The notes: generated by a model not told the origin, from the sequence alone. Counted from the stretch's first letter, positions 43,391-50,084 are shown. The stretch is DNA of 64,000 nucleotides from an uncultured Clostridia bacterium (GCA_949290575.1 CASESJ010000003.1:147040-211039), one strand, 5' to 3'. Made by a program: numbers and translations.

Positions 43391-43978
43391 ATGCCGTACA
43401 ACTTTTACGCCTTCATGGACAGAATGAAATATATCAAACGCTGGTCGCTCATGCGTTCGGTGCGCGAGGAAAACATTATGGAGCATTCCCAGCAGGTCGC
43501 AATGCTCGCCCATGCCCTCGCAGTCATAACCAACAGACTGTACGGCGGCAACGTCGACGAGCAGAAATGCGTGCTCTACGCAGTGTACCACGAGTGCAGC
43601 GAAGTAATGACGGGCGATTTGCCCACGCCGATAAAATATTTCAACAGCTCCATAAAGGGCGCGTATAAGGATATTGAGGCGCGCGCGTCGGAAAAACTTC
43701 TCAATATGCTGCCCGCAGAGCTCAAAGAGGGGCTTGCGCCCTTCGTTATGACGGATATGTCGTCCGAGGAATACAAAATTCTAAAGGCGGCGGACAGGCT
43801 GGCGGCGTATATAAAGTGTCTCGAAGAGGAGCGTTGCGGCAACACCGAGTTCGAAAAGGCTAAAAAGAGCATAGAAGAGGACCTGCATTCGCGCAACATG
43901 CCTGCCGTTGAATACTTCATGACCAATTTCATTCCTGCATTTCTGCTCACTTTGGACGAGCTCGAGGGCGGACTTTAA
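43391..43978 (+). CDS. YfbR-like 5'-deoxynucleotidase (HD superfamily)
   Basis: YfbR dephosphorylates deoxynucleoside 5'-monophosphates with a divalent metal. 195 residues; the similarity to E. coli YfbR runs end to end: RWSLMRSVREENIMEHSQQVAMLAHALA, GGNVDEQK, and EVMTGDLPTPIKYFNS. Metal ligands H32 and H67 are present, but the HD pair reads H67-E68 where YfbR has His-Asp. D/E in TDMSSEEYKILKAADRLAAY supplies the last ligand (D). The ATG follows TGAGGTAGACGCGCC. It is monocistronic. Confidence 0.9.
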   Translation: MPYNFYAFMDRMKYIKRWSLMRSVREENIMEHSQQVAMLAHALAVITNRLYGGNVDEQKCVLYAVYHECSEVMTGDLPTPIKYFNSSIKGAYKDIEARASEKLLNMLPAELKEGLAPFVMTDMSSEEYKILKAADRLAAYIKCLEEERCGNTEFEKAKKSIEEDLHSRNMPAVEYFMTNFIPAFLLTLDELEGGL

Positions 43979-43984
43979 TTTCCG

Positions 43985-44003
43985 TTCGCGCGGCAATATG
44001 CGC
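43985..44003 (+). repeat. Dispersed 19-mer, copy 2
   Basis: Identical to 750-768, again just downstream of a plus-strand gene and ahead of a GC-rich hairpin. Confidence 0.6.
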
Positions 44004-44029
44004 TATTGAAAGTCTGATAATTAAAAAAT

Positions 44030-44062
44030 GCGCGGCGCGCCAAAATGGCGCGCCGCGCTCTA
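44030..44062. terminator. Bidirectional terminator, YfbR-like / degV
   Basis: A 13-bp stem GCGCGGCGCGCCA / TGGCGCGCCGCGC with loop AAA; minus-strand continuation is ATTTTTTAATT, plus-strand TCTAATTTTA. Confidence 0.85.
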
Positions 44063-44073
44063 ATTTTATATTG

Positions 44074-44922
44074 TTACATGCTTATAAATAATACGCCGAG
44101 GGTATTCCTGCCGCAGTGACTGGTAATAATTGAGCCCGCCACGGTTTCTATTACTTCGTCGAATTCAAAGTTTTCGCTTACGGCTTTTTTTGCTGTTTCA
44201 ACCAGTTCGGGGTCGGCGTTGGAATGGGTTATAAAGCACCTCGTCTTGTCGTAAGAGCGATATTCAGCCCTGAGGTCGGCGATATAGGTCTTAATGCAGC
44301 GTTCCATAGAGCCCATATACTTTTTCTTTGCAATCAGCTGACCGTCCTTGTCCTCGGCAATCATGGGGTGAAGTTTTAATACCTTTGCGCCCAGCATTGC
44401 GGCGAGCGAGCACCTGCCGCCCTTATGCAGGTAGTTCAGATCGTCGGGCACGAACGAGGTGTTGACGAAGGGTGTGAGTTCGCGGATGCGCTTTGCAATA
44501 TCTTCCGCGCTCATGCCCTGAGCGCGCAGGTCGCACGCCTTCATTACAAGCAGCCCCTGACCCGTGGAGAGAGCCTTGCTGTCTATAACGAAAACCTGCG
44601 GACCTACATTTTTTGCCGCTATGCAGGCTGTGGAGTGGCAGCTCGACGCCTTCGAAGATATATTGAAGTGTATCAGCGCGTCGCAGCCTTCGAGCTGTTT
44701 GCGGAAGAATTCTTCGTATTCAACGGCAGAACCTGCCGCAGTCTTGGGCAAAGTCTGCGTCTTTGCCACGTAGTCGAAGATGTCCTGAGGGGTAATTCCC
44801 TCGCCGTCGCGGTAAGAATTTTCCCCGAGTATGACGGACAGAGCAAATATTCCTATATCGTTTTTCTCGAGCTGCTCTTTGCTCAAATCGCACGTCGAAT
44901 CTGAAGTTATTTTAATTTTCAT
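44074..44922 (-). CDS. DegV family fatty-acid-binding protein (second copy)
   Basis: 282 residues: ITSDSTCDLSKEQL at the N terminus, TLPKTAAGSAVEYEEFF, FNISSKASSCHSTA (here SSKAS in place of SSGLS), VIDSKALSTGQGLL, and NYLHKGGRCS. Divergent from the copy at 9088 (HFKRGGRIS, FSSGLSGG), so they probably prefer different fatty acids. AAGGACAGGAAAAG precedes the ATG; a TTGAAT-17-TATCAT promoter lies at about 44961-44990. No FakA kinase is adjacent. Confidence 0.92.
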   Translation of the reverse strand: MKIKITSDSTCDLSKEQLEKNDIGIFALSVILGENSYRDGEGITPQDIFDYVAKTQTLPKTAAGSAVEYEEFFRKQLEGCDALIHFNISSKASSCHSTACIAAKNVGPQVFVIDSKALSTGQGLLVMKACDLRAQGMSAEDIAKRIRELTPFVNTSFVPDDLNYLHKGGRCSLAAMLGAKVLKLHPMIAEDKDGQLIAKKKYMGSMERCIKTYIADLRAEYRSYDKTRCFITHSNADPELVETAKKAVSENFEFDEVIETVAGSIITSHCGRNTLGVLFISM

Positions 44923-45026
44923 CTTTTCCTGTCCTTGTATCTTATTTATCTGTTTGCCTATATGATATCATTATACGGCAAAAAATTCAAGTGCGCAGAC
45001 GGATAATTAATAAAATTTGTCATAAC

Positions 45027-45042
45027 TGTCAAATATTTGACA
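45027..45042. promoter_or_regulatory. 16-bp perfect palindrome, possible operator
   Basis: TGTCAAATATTTGACA lies between the divergent degV and XRE genes, with a partial TTTGTCA copy at 45017. It is not placed over either promoter's -35/-10, so a role as an upstream operator is only a suggestion. Confidence 0.45.
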
Positions 45043-45060
45043 CATATAATACAAAAACAT

Positions 45061-45089
45061 GCGGCGCGCAACCCAAGGTTGCGCGCCGC
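45061..45089. repeat. GC-rich hairpin between divergent genes
   Basis: The 13-bp stem GCGGCGCGCAACC / GGTTGCGCGCCGC with loop CAA lies 14 bases before the XRE promoter. No gene ends here, so it is not an ordinary terminator. Confidence 0.65.
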
Positions 45090-45102
45090 GCCTTAAAATT
45101 GG

Positions 45103-45131
45103 TTGAAATGTCGCGGAAGGTATTCTATAAT
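45103..45131 (+). promoter_or_regulatory. Promoter of the XRE regulator
   Basis: TTGAAA (45103-45108), a 17-bp spacer and TATAAT (45126-45131). Confidence 0.8.
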
Positions 45132-45156
45132 CAATATAACAAAGGGAGGAATATCT

Positions 45157-45930
45157 ATGGCATTTTGTGATAATTTACAGTACCTCAGAAGGCGCGACGG
45201 CATAACGCAGGAGGAGCTCGCCGAAAAACTCGGCGTCTCCAGACAGTCGGTCTCCAAATGGGAGACGGGCGACGCCTATCCCGAAACGGAAAAAATAATC
45301 GCGCTCTGCCGCATGTTCGGCGTAAGTATGGACGACCTCATGCTCGGCGACGTGTCCGCGCTCAAGGAGAGTGCGCCTTGCGGCGAGGAAAAGTGCGGCG
45401 GAACTTTACAGGGCAACGAAGCCTCTGACGGTCAGACGGAAAAAACTGAAGAGGACTGCACGCTTTATGTCACGCCCGAGGAGGCGGAAAAAGTTGAAAA
45501 ACTGACCGACCTTCCCGACAGGGCGCAGAAGGCGGCAAAACGCATGATTATAAGCCATGCGGTGAGCTCCGCGCTCTTTGCCTGCACGGTAGTCACGTTT
45601 TTCTGTCTTGGCGCAATACTCAATCTGTGGCACCCCGCATGGCTGCTGTTTCCGCTATGTTTTGCCGTCTGCTCATTTACAGAAATTCTGTTTTCCTGCA
45701 AAAAGGACGGCACGACGGCACCCCTCGGCAAGCGTGTTTTAAAGGCTTTCTCCTCGTCGGTATGGCTGTTTGCCGTCACTGTATACCTGTTTATAGGCAT
45801 AGTGTACTCGCTGTGGCATCCGGGCTGGATAATCTTTGTGGTCTGCGCTTTCCTCACGCCCTTAGCGGAAACGCTGGCAACGTGCTTTTACGGCAGAAAC
45901 AATAAAAAAGATAAGGGCGTCAGCGACTGA
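45157..45930 (+). CDS. XRE-family membrane-anchored transcriptional regulator
   Basis: 257 residues. The N-terminal HTH_3 domain (about 3-60) reads NLQYLRRRDGITQEELAEKLGVSRQSVSKWETGDAYPETEKIIALC. An acidic, Cys-containing linker follows (about 65-115), then two pairs of hydrophobic helices (about 130-190 and 200-245), both containing the motif LWHP(A/G)W, an internal duplication. Such HTH-plus-membrane proteins are common in Clostridia; their signals are mostly unknown. RBS GGGAGGAATATCT. It converges on the two-peptide operon, sharing its terminator, and is a candidate for the protein that binds the dyads there. Confidence 0.88.
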   Translation: MAFCDNLQYLRRRDGITQEELAEKLGVSRQSVSKWETGDAYPETEKIIALCRMFGVSMDDLMLGDVSALKESAPCGEEKCGGTLQGNEASDGQTEKTEEDCTLYVTPEEAEKVEKLTDLPDRAQKAAKRMIISHAVSSALFACTVVTFFCLGAILNLWHPAWLLFPLCFAVCSFTEILFSCKKDGTTAPLGKRVLKAFSSSVWLFAVTVYLFIGIVYSLWHPGWIIFVVCAFLTPLAETLATCFYGRNNKKDKGVSD

Positions 45931-46014
45931 AAATTGTAATTTGCGGCTGAAAGACCGCAGAAAAGATTAATTTATACGCTTCTGAATTCATAGACAAATG
46001 TAGTTCAATAAAAT

Positions 46015-46050
46015 AAGCGGGTTCCGACTTTGCTGTCGGAACCCGCTTTA
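46015..46050. terminator. Bidirectional terminator, XRE regulator / peptide operon
   Basis: A 14-bp perfect stem AAGCGGGTTCCGAC / GTCGGAACCCGCTT with loop TTTGCT. Plus strand continues TATT; minus strand continues ATTTTATTG. It ends both converging transcripts. Confidence 0.88.
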
Positions 46051-46080
46051 TTCAAGTTATTTTTTCATTCGTGTTTTGCA

Positions 46081-46179
46081 TCATCTCGCACAGCCGAGAG
46101 TTACATAGGAGAGTGGCGATACGCCAATCTCATTCTCGGCGCTGTCGAGTTCTGCAATTTTTTCATACATTTCTATCAT
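46081..46179 (-). CDS. Short peptide 2 of a two-peptide operon, function unknown
   Basis: A 32-residue peptide, MIEMYEKIAELDS at the N terminus and GVSPLSYVTLGCAR at the C terminus. AAGGAGG lies eight bases before the ATG. Aligned without gaps to peptide 1 it matches at 15 of 30 positions, concentrated in YEK and P-L-S-Y-V-x-L-G-C-A. There is no signal peptide or membrane helix; one Cys sits three residues from the end. The acidic N-terminal part and conserved small C-terminal part recall leader and core of a modified peptide, or a signalling peptide, but no maturase, protease or transporter is adjacent. The terminator follows 31 bases after the stop. Confidence 0.78.
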   Translation of the reverse strand: MIEMYEKIAELDSAENEIGVSPLSYVTLGCAR

Positions 46180-46236
46180 AAAAATTGCCTCCTTATTGAA
46201 TTACTGTATGAGATGTGTCACTGCGTCTGCGCAAAC

Positions 46237-46332
46237 TTATTTTGCACAGCCGAGTACGACGTAAGACAAGGGGTTTATTCCGTATTCAGTCTTTTCGTCG
46301 TCGAACTGGTTTAATTTTTCATATATATCCAT
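46237..46332 (-). CDS. Short peptide 1 of a two-peptide operon, function unknown
   Basis: A 31-residue peptide, MDIYEKLNQFDDEK at the N terminus and GINPLSYVVLGCAK at the C terminus. AAAGGAGG is placed eight bases before the ATG. It is the promoter-proximal gene, with a leader of about 90 bases, and lies 57 bases before peptide 2. Substitutions between the two peptides are conservative (L/I, I/V, K/R, D/E), which shows selection on the protein sequence. I do not recognise the family. Confidence 0.8.
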   Translation of the reverse strand: MDIYEKLNQFDDEKTEYGINPLSYVVLGCAK

Positions 46333-46430
46333 TTCTCGTACCTCCTTTGAAGGTATTGTCTCCTGCGCGCTTTGCTGCGCTGCGGTAATTTTTTTGTTTT
46401 ATTTCACAGCTTTTCGCTGTTTACGGCTGA

Positions 46431-46459
46431 AGTATATCACAGCGATTTTTGTTAGTCAA
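46431..46459 (-). promoter_or_regulatory. Promoter of the two-peptide operon
   Basis: Minus-strand TTGACT (46454-46459), a 17-bp spacer and TATACT (46431-46436). The -35 is inside the dyad at 46449-46465. A small ACAGC / GCTGT stem (46406-46420) lies in the leader. Confidence 0.8.
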
Positions 46460-46465
46460 TAACAA
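46449..46465. promoter_or_regulatory. 17-bp dyad over the -35 (operator site 1)
   Basis: TTGTTAGTCAATAACAA: half-sites TTGTTA / TAACAA around five bases. It covers the whole -35 of the peptide-operon promoter, the position of a repressor site. Confidence 0.65.
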
Positions 46466-46491
46466 TTAAAAAAATTTTAAAATTGTGCGAA

Positions 46492-46508
46492 TTGTTATTT
46501 GATAACAC
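46492..46508. promoter_or_regulatory. 17-bp dyad upstream (operator site 2)
   Basis: TTGTTATTTGATAACAC has the same half-sites and spacing as site 1 with one mismatch, 43 bp away (about four helical turns). Confidence 0.6.
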
Positions 46509-46756
46509 TATTTTATGATAATACCGATAAAAAATGTTAATTTACATTTTAAAAATAAAAAAGTTGTGATAAAATTTCAAAATTAACAAAACTTTCCAAT
46601 AACTAACAAAATGGGACAAAACTCCTGAAAGGTATTTGAATTTTTTTGTTAAGCTTTTGAATTTCAGTTAAGTTTTATCTGTCTTCAACCTTCTTATCAT
46701 TAATATATAACCATGGCAAAAGCGCGCTAATCGTTAAAAAAATATTTTATTTGCTA
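46509..46756. other. AT-rich spacer between peptide operon and alcohol dehydrogenase
   Basis: No gene is visible. It holds further TTGTTA-like half-sites: two TTTTGTTA direct repeats on the minus strand 20 bp apart (46589-46615) and two GTTAAG repeats on the plus strand 19 bp apart (about 46648-46673). The base composition makes chance matches likely. Confidence 0.45.
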
Positions 46757-46785
46757 TTGCATGGTCGGGTGCGGCGTGGTATAAT
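46757..46785 (+). promoter_or_regulatory. Promoter of the iron alcohol dehydrogenase
   Basis: TTGCAT (46757-46762), a 17-bp spacer and TATAAT (46780-46785). Confidence 0.75.
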
Positions 46786-46833
46786 TTTGTTGCTTTCAGG
46801 GCGCGGTTGCGCGCAAAGCGAAGGAGAATATTT

Positions 46834-47997
46834 ATGCTTGGCAATTTTGAATTCTGCAATCCCACAAAGATTTTTTTCGGCAAAGGCGCGGTGGAAAATC
46901 TCAGATACGAACTGAAATATTACGGCAAAAACGTCATGCTCGTCTACGGCGGCGGTTCGATTAAGAAGAACGGCATTTATGATAAAGTCGTGGAAATTCT
47001 CAGAGATTGCGGCAAGAATATAACTGAGGACGGCGGCGTTATGCCCAACCCCACGTCGGATAAGCTTGCCGAGGGCGCAAAGATTGCGCGCGAGAATGAA
47101 ATCGATTTGATACTCGCAGTCGGCGGCGGTTCGGTGTGCGACTATTCCAAGGCGGTGTCGGTATCTGCTTACTGCGGCGAAGACCCGTGGGAAAAGTACT
47201 ATGAGCGCATGGAGGACGTGACAAATCCCATAATTCCCGTCGGCTGCGTGCTTACTATGGTGGGCACAGGTTCGGAAATGAACGGAGGCGCGGTCATAAC
47301 CAACCATCACAAAAAACTCAAAGTCGGGCATGTGTTCGGCTATAACGTATTCCCCAGATTTTCCGTGCTCGACCCCGAGTACACCTTTACTCTGCCTGTA
47401 TACCAGATGAAGGCGGGCTGTTACGACATTATGTCGCACATTTTAGAGCAGTATTTTTCGGGCGAGGACGACAACACTTCTGACTACATAGCCGAAGGGC
47501 TTATGAAATCTTTAATAAATTCTTCGCGTGCGGCGGTCAGAAACCCTCGCGACTACGAGGCGCGTTCAAACATAATGTGGACGGCGTCGCTCGCACTCAA
47601 TACTCTGATAGCCATGGGCAAGACGACCGACTGGATGGTCCATATGCTCGGTCAGGCTGTCGGGGCATACACGGACGCAACTCACGGCATGACGCTCGCC
47701 GCGGTGTCTATGGCTTACTATAAAAAAATTCTGCCCTGCGGCAGGGCAAGGTTTGCCCGTTTTGCGCGCAACGTCTGGGGCGTGCAGGACAGCGGCGACG
47801 AAATGCAGACCGCGCTTGCCGGACTTGCCGAAATGGAAAAATGGATGAAAGAGATTGGTCTCGTCATGAGCCTTAAAGAACTCGGCGTAAAGGATGACAT
47901 GATTGAGGGCATTGCCGACGCGACTTTCATCCTCGACGGCGGATACAAAGTTCTCACCCGCGACGAGGTTATAGAAATTCTCCGTCTGTCGATGTGA
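46834..47997 (+). CDS. Iron-containing alcohol dehydrogenase (butanol dehydrogenase/YqhD-like)
   Basis: Reduces an aldehyde to alcohol with NAD(P)H, a fermentative electron sink. 387 residues: N-terminal FEFCNPTKIFFGKGAVENL, nucleotide-binding VYGGGSIKKNGIYD and AVGGGSVCDYSKA, metal ligands in YDIMSHILEQYF (Asp, His) and VHMLGQAVGAYTDATHGMTLA (two His). This is the BdhA/YqhD pattern. GGG-S at the cofactor site does not settle NADH versus NADPH. The start is ATG after GAAGGAGAATATTT. A redox regulator such as the window's Rex could control it, but no good site is seen. Confidence 0.93.
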   Translation: MLGNFEFCNPTKIFFGKGAVENLRYELKYYGKNVMLVYGGGSIKKNGIYDKVVEILRDCGKNITEDGGVMPNPTSDKLAEGAKIARENEIDLILAVGGGSVCDYSKAVSVSAYCGEDPWEKYYERMEDVTNPIIPVGCVLTMVGTGSEMNGGAVITNHHKKLKVGHVFGYNVFPRFSVLDPEYTFTLPVYQMKAGCYDIMSHILEQYFSGEDDNTSDYIAEGLMKSLINSSRAAVRNPRDYEARSNIMWTASLALNTLIAMGKTTDWMVHMLGQAVGAYTDATHGMTLAAVSMAYYKKILPCGRARFARFARNVWGVQDSGDEMQTALAGLAEMEKWMKEIGLVMSLKELGVKDDMIEGIADATFILDGGYKVLTRDEVIEILRLSM

Positions 47998-48149
47998 GAT
48001 TAATTTATTCAAAACTTTTTATCTGCAATTAAAGGCTGCAGCTTTTTTTGCTCGGACCGCCTTGGCGGTGCGACAAAATCAGACGCGCCGACAGACTGCG
48101 GTCGCGCTGACAGACAAGCTCCTAAAGACAACTTGATTTTTATACAGAG

Positions 48150-48186
48150 AAAAGCCCCCGCAATCGTCGCGATTGCGGGGGCTTTT
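48150..48186. terminator. Bidirectional terminator upstream of the M23 gene end
   Basis: A 17-bp stem AAAAGCCCCCGCAATCG / CGATTGCGGGGGCTTTT with loop TCG. It can end the M23 transcript (minus) and the alcohol dehydrogenase read-through (plus). Confidence 0.9.
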
Positions 48187-48260
48187 ATGCTCAGTCTTTC
48201 TCTGCGTCGGGGGGAAGGCGCGTCGAAAAATCGTTTGTGGCAAATATACCGCGTCAGATT

Positions 48261-48908
48261 TTACTTCTCTGCGATATCGAGGTATTCGTTGGGGTCGGCA
48301 ATCGCGCCGTCCTTGTAAACTTCAAAGTGCAGGTGCGCGCCGTCCTTGTATTCGCTGCCCGTGGGCTGCGCAATAGTGCCTATTACGTCGCCGCGGCTGA
48401 CGGTGTCGCCCACTTTGAGAGTTTCAACCGCGTCAATGAAGTAATAGCTCGTCTTTACGCCGTCTGCGTGCGAAAGAGTGATAACCGTGCCGTCGAGCAG
48501 GTCGCCCACGGTGATGCTCTCCACCGTTCCGTCAAGGCACGCCATGACTTCCGTTCCGACTTCGCCCGCCATGTCAAGTCCCGTGTGGAAGTGGTAGCAG
48601 TCAAGCGTCTGGTTGTGATAGAAAGTGTAGTCGTTAATGACGTCCACCTGCGCAACGGGCAGTATGAATTCATAGCTCGAAGACACGTCGTCCGTATCCT
48701 CGTCGTCATCTGTATCATCTGTGTCGTCTGTATTATTTGTATCGTCATCCTGAGTATTGTCGGCAGAGTTGTCGATTTCGAAGGAATTCTTCGAATTCTG
48801 CACTGCAAAGATTACCGTAATCGTAATCGCGGCGATAATAAGTATGCACGCGCCGAGAATAAGGTAGTAGGTAAGCAATCTTTTTTTGTTTTTGTTTTCT
48901 TGGCTCAT
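48261..48908 (-). CDS. M23 family peptidase with membrane anchor (SpoIIQ-like)
   Basis: 215 residues: one N-terminal membrane helix (about 10-33), an acidic Asn/Asp/Thr linker (about 45-70) and a LytM/M23 domain. The zinc residues are intact: HFHTGLD (HxxxD) and HLHFEV (HxH). The layout, one anchor, short linker and a C-terminal LytM domain, matches SpoIIQ, the forespore protein of the engulfment channel; whether it is sporulation-specific or a cell-wall hydrolase is not shown. The next gene upstream (48988-49407) also looks secreted. RBS AAGGAGATTGAATT. Confidence 0.85.
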   Translation of the reverse strand: MSQENKNKKRLLTYYLILGACILIIAAITITVIFAVQNSKNSFEIDNSADNTQDDDTNNTDDTDDTDDDEDTDDVSSSYEFILPVAQVDVINDYTFYHNQTLDCYHFHTGLDMAGEVGTEVMACLDGTVESITVGDLLDGTVITLSHADGVKTSYYFIDAVETLKVGDTVSRGDVIGTIAQPTGSEYKDGAHLHFEVYKDGAIADPNEYLDIAEK

Positions 48909-48987
48909 AATTCAATCTCCTTTTATGTAGCGCAATGCGCTTTGGTTTTTTTATTGACCGCGCTTTGCGGATTTATACATCGTTTTA

Positions 48988-49407
48988 TCAGTACCCGCCG
49001 AAAATTATCGGCGAAGCAATCGTAACGCTGTCCGCCTTTACGCAAATATGCAGATTTACCTTGCAGTCGTAGAGCGTTACGGAATATGGCAGGTCGGCGG
49101 AGCAATAATAGTTGACGCTGTCGGACAGCTCTTCGCAGAAAAGAATTTTGCCGTTGACCTCTTTCAGAAGCTCTTCGGTGTCCAGCGTTTTATAGGTTGT
49201 AGCCTCGCCGCAGACGTTTGTCAGCGTCAGAGCGAGCAGTTCTGCTCCCTTTTCAACGGTAATCACCTTGCAGTCGGCAGAGCTCGTGCCTATAAAAAAG
49301 GTGTAGCTGTCGCCGCAGTCGAACGCCGTTTTTTTTGGCAGGGACACCACCGCCGCGCAGACAGCCAGAGCTATGATTATCACAAGACTTAACTTAACTG
49401 CCCGCAT
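48988..49407 (-). CDS. Small secreted/anchored protein, uncharacterised
   Basis: 139 residues with an N-terminal hydrophobic signal or anchor (VKLSLVIIIALAVCAAVVSL) and a short extracellular domain containing five or six Cys. It ends with VTIASPIIFGGY. The ending and the place upstream of a SpoIIQ-like gene faintly recall YwmB-type proteins of sporulation loci, but the protein is much shorter; treat as unassigned. RBS GGGGAGGG, ten bases before ATG. Probably cotranscribed with the M23 gene (80-base gap, no terminator). Confidence 0.65.
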   Translation of the reverse strand: MRAVKLSLVIIIALAVCAAVVSLPKKTAFDCGDSYTFFIGTSSADCKVITVEKGAELLALTLTNVCGEATTYKTLDTEELLKEVNGKILFCEELSDSVNYYCSADLPYSVTLYDCKVNLHICVKADSVTIASPIIFGGY

Positions 49408-49882
49408 TTTAAAAACCCTCCCCGCGTCGTTGCAGGAAGGGTTATGGACTTAAATTTTTCCGCTTATACAAAAAGTTTTAAAAAAATTTTTAACTTGCAG
49501 GAGTTTGGTTTGTGCCTTTCTGCAAATTTTCGGCGGGTTTATGGACGTAAAGTCGGAAATATATTTAATTCAGCCATAAAAAATTCATTTGCATATGCAA
49601 GCGAAGTCAGCCTGTCAAAGAAAATGAGGAGACAGAGCATAAAATTACGCGGCGGGCGGGGCTTGTGCCCCGCCCGCCGCATGTTTTATATGTCGCGTCG
49701 CCGCGTAAAGTATTGAATTGAATGTCGCTTGGCGCGAAAAAAAGTTTTGCCGTTAAGATTTGGTTAAAAGGGCGTAAAAAAATGCTTGCAATCTTTATCC
49801 GCAATCTTTGCTTTTGAGTTAAAAAATTTAAAATTCAGCTCTTTGCAAGGCGCAAGCCGAGGGAAAAGGCGGGGCATTAAAA
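49408..49882. other. Intergenic stretch with terminator, no recognised gene
   Basis: It contains the fmdB/corA terminator at 49649-49682 and AT-rich sequence. An open frame of about 90 codons on the plus strand spans the hairpin, has no ribosome site and resembles nothing; not called. Confidence 0.5.
49649..49682 (-). terminator. corA-fmdB terminator
   Basis: A 14-bp stem GCGGCGGGCGGGGC / GCCCCGCCCGCCGC; the minus-strand continuation is GTAATTTTATG. Confidence 0.75.
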
Positions 49883-50083
49883 TTATTTGCCGCAGCCGCC
49901 GCAGGTGCTGCAGTGCCCGCTGCATTTTTTCGCGGGTCTGCCCGTTGCCGAATAGACCGCGCCCGAATAGCTGCGTACGGCAACCGCCGCGCACGAAGGG
50001 CAGTGCACCTCGTCGTCGTATTTTTTTACTAGTTCTTCAAATTCTTTGCCGCAGACAGGGCATTTATACTGAAGTATAGGCAT
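49883..50083 (-). CDS. FmdB-type zinc-ribbon protein
   Basis: 66 residues. The N-terminal ribbon YKCPVCGKEFEEL...VHCPSC (CxxC, CxxC) is the FmdB regulator domain; the C-terminal tail KKCSGHCSTCGGCGK adds five Cys, likely a second metal site. Function is unknown in this setting; FmdB proteins occur as small zinc proteins of unclear role. Its start sits right after the corA stop (one base), so the two are coupled. Confidence 0.88.
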   Translation of the reverse strand: MPILQYKCPVCGKEFEELVKKYDDEVHCPSCAAVAVRSYSGAVYSATGRPAKKCSGHCSTCGGCGK

Positions 50084-50084
50084 T

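Noticed and set aside
46030..46314. 94-codon plus-strand frame across the peptide operon
   Set aside because: It begins inside the shared terminator and is antisense to the two peptides, which have ribosome sites, a promoter and paralogy in their favour.
46564..46581. Possible Rex site (TTGTGATAAAATTTCAAA) upstream of the alcohol dehydrogenase
   Set aside because: It matches the TTGTGAAWWWWTTCACAA consensus at about 14 of 18 positions, with the right half poor, in very AT-rich DNA; not good enough to call.
49444..49716. 90-codon plus-strand frame between the small secreted protein and fmdB
   Set aside because: It runs through the corA-fmdB terminator hairpin, has no ribosome site and no similarity.
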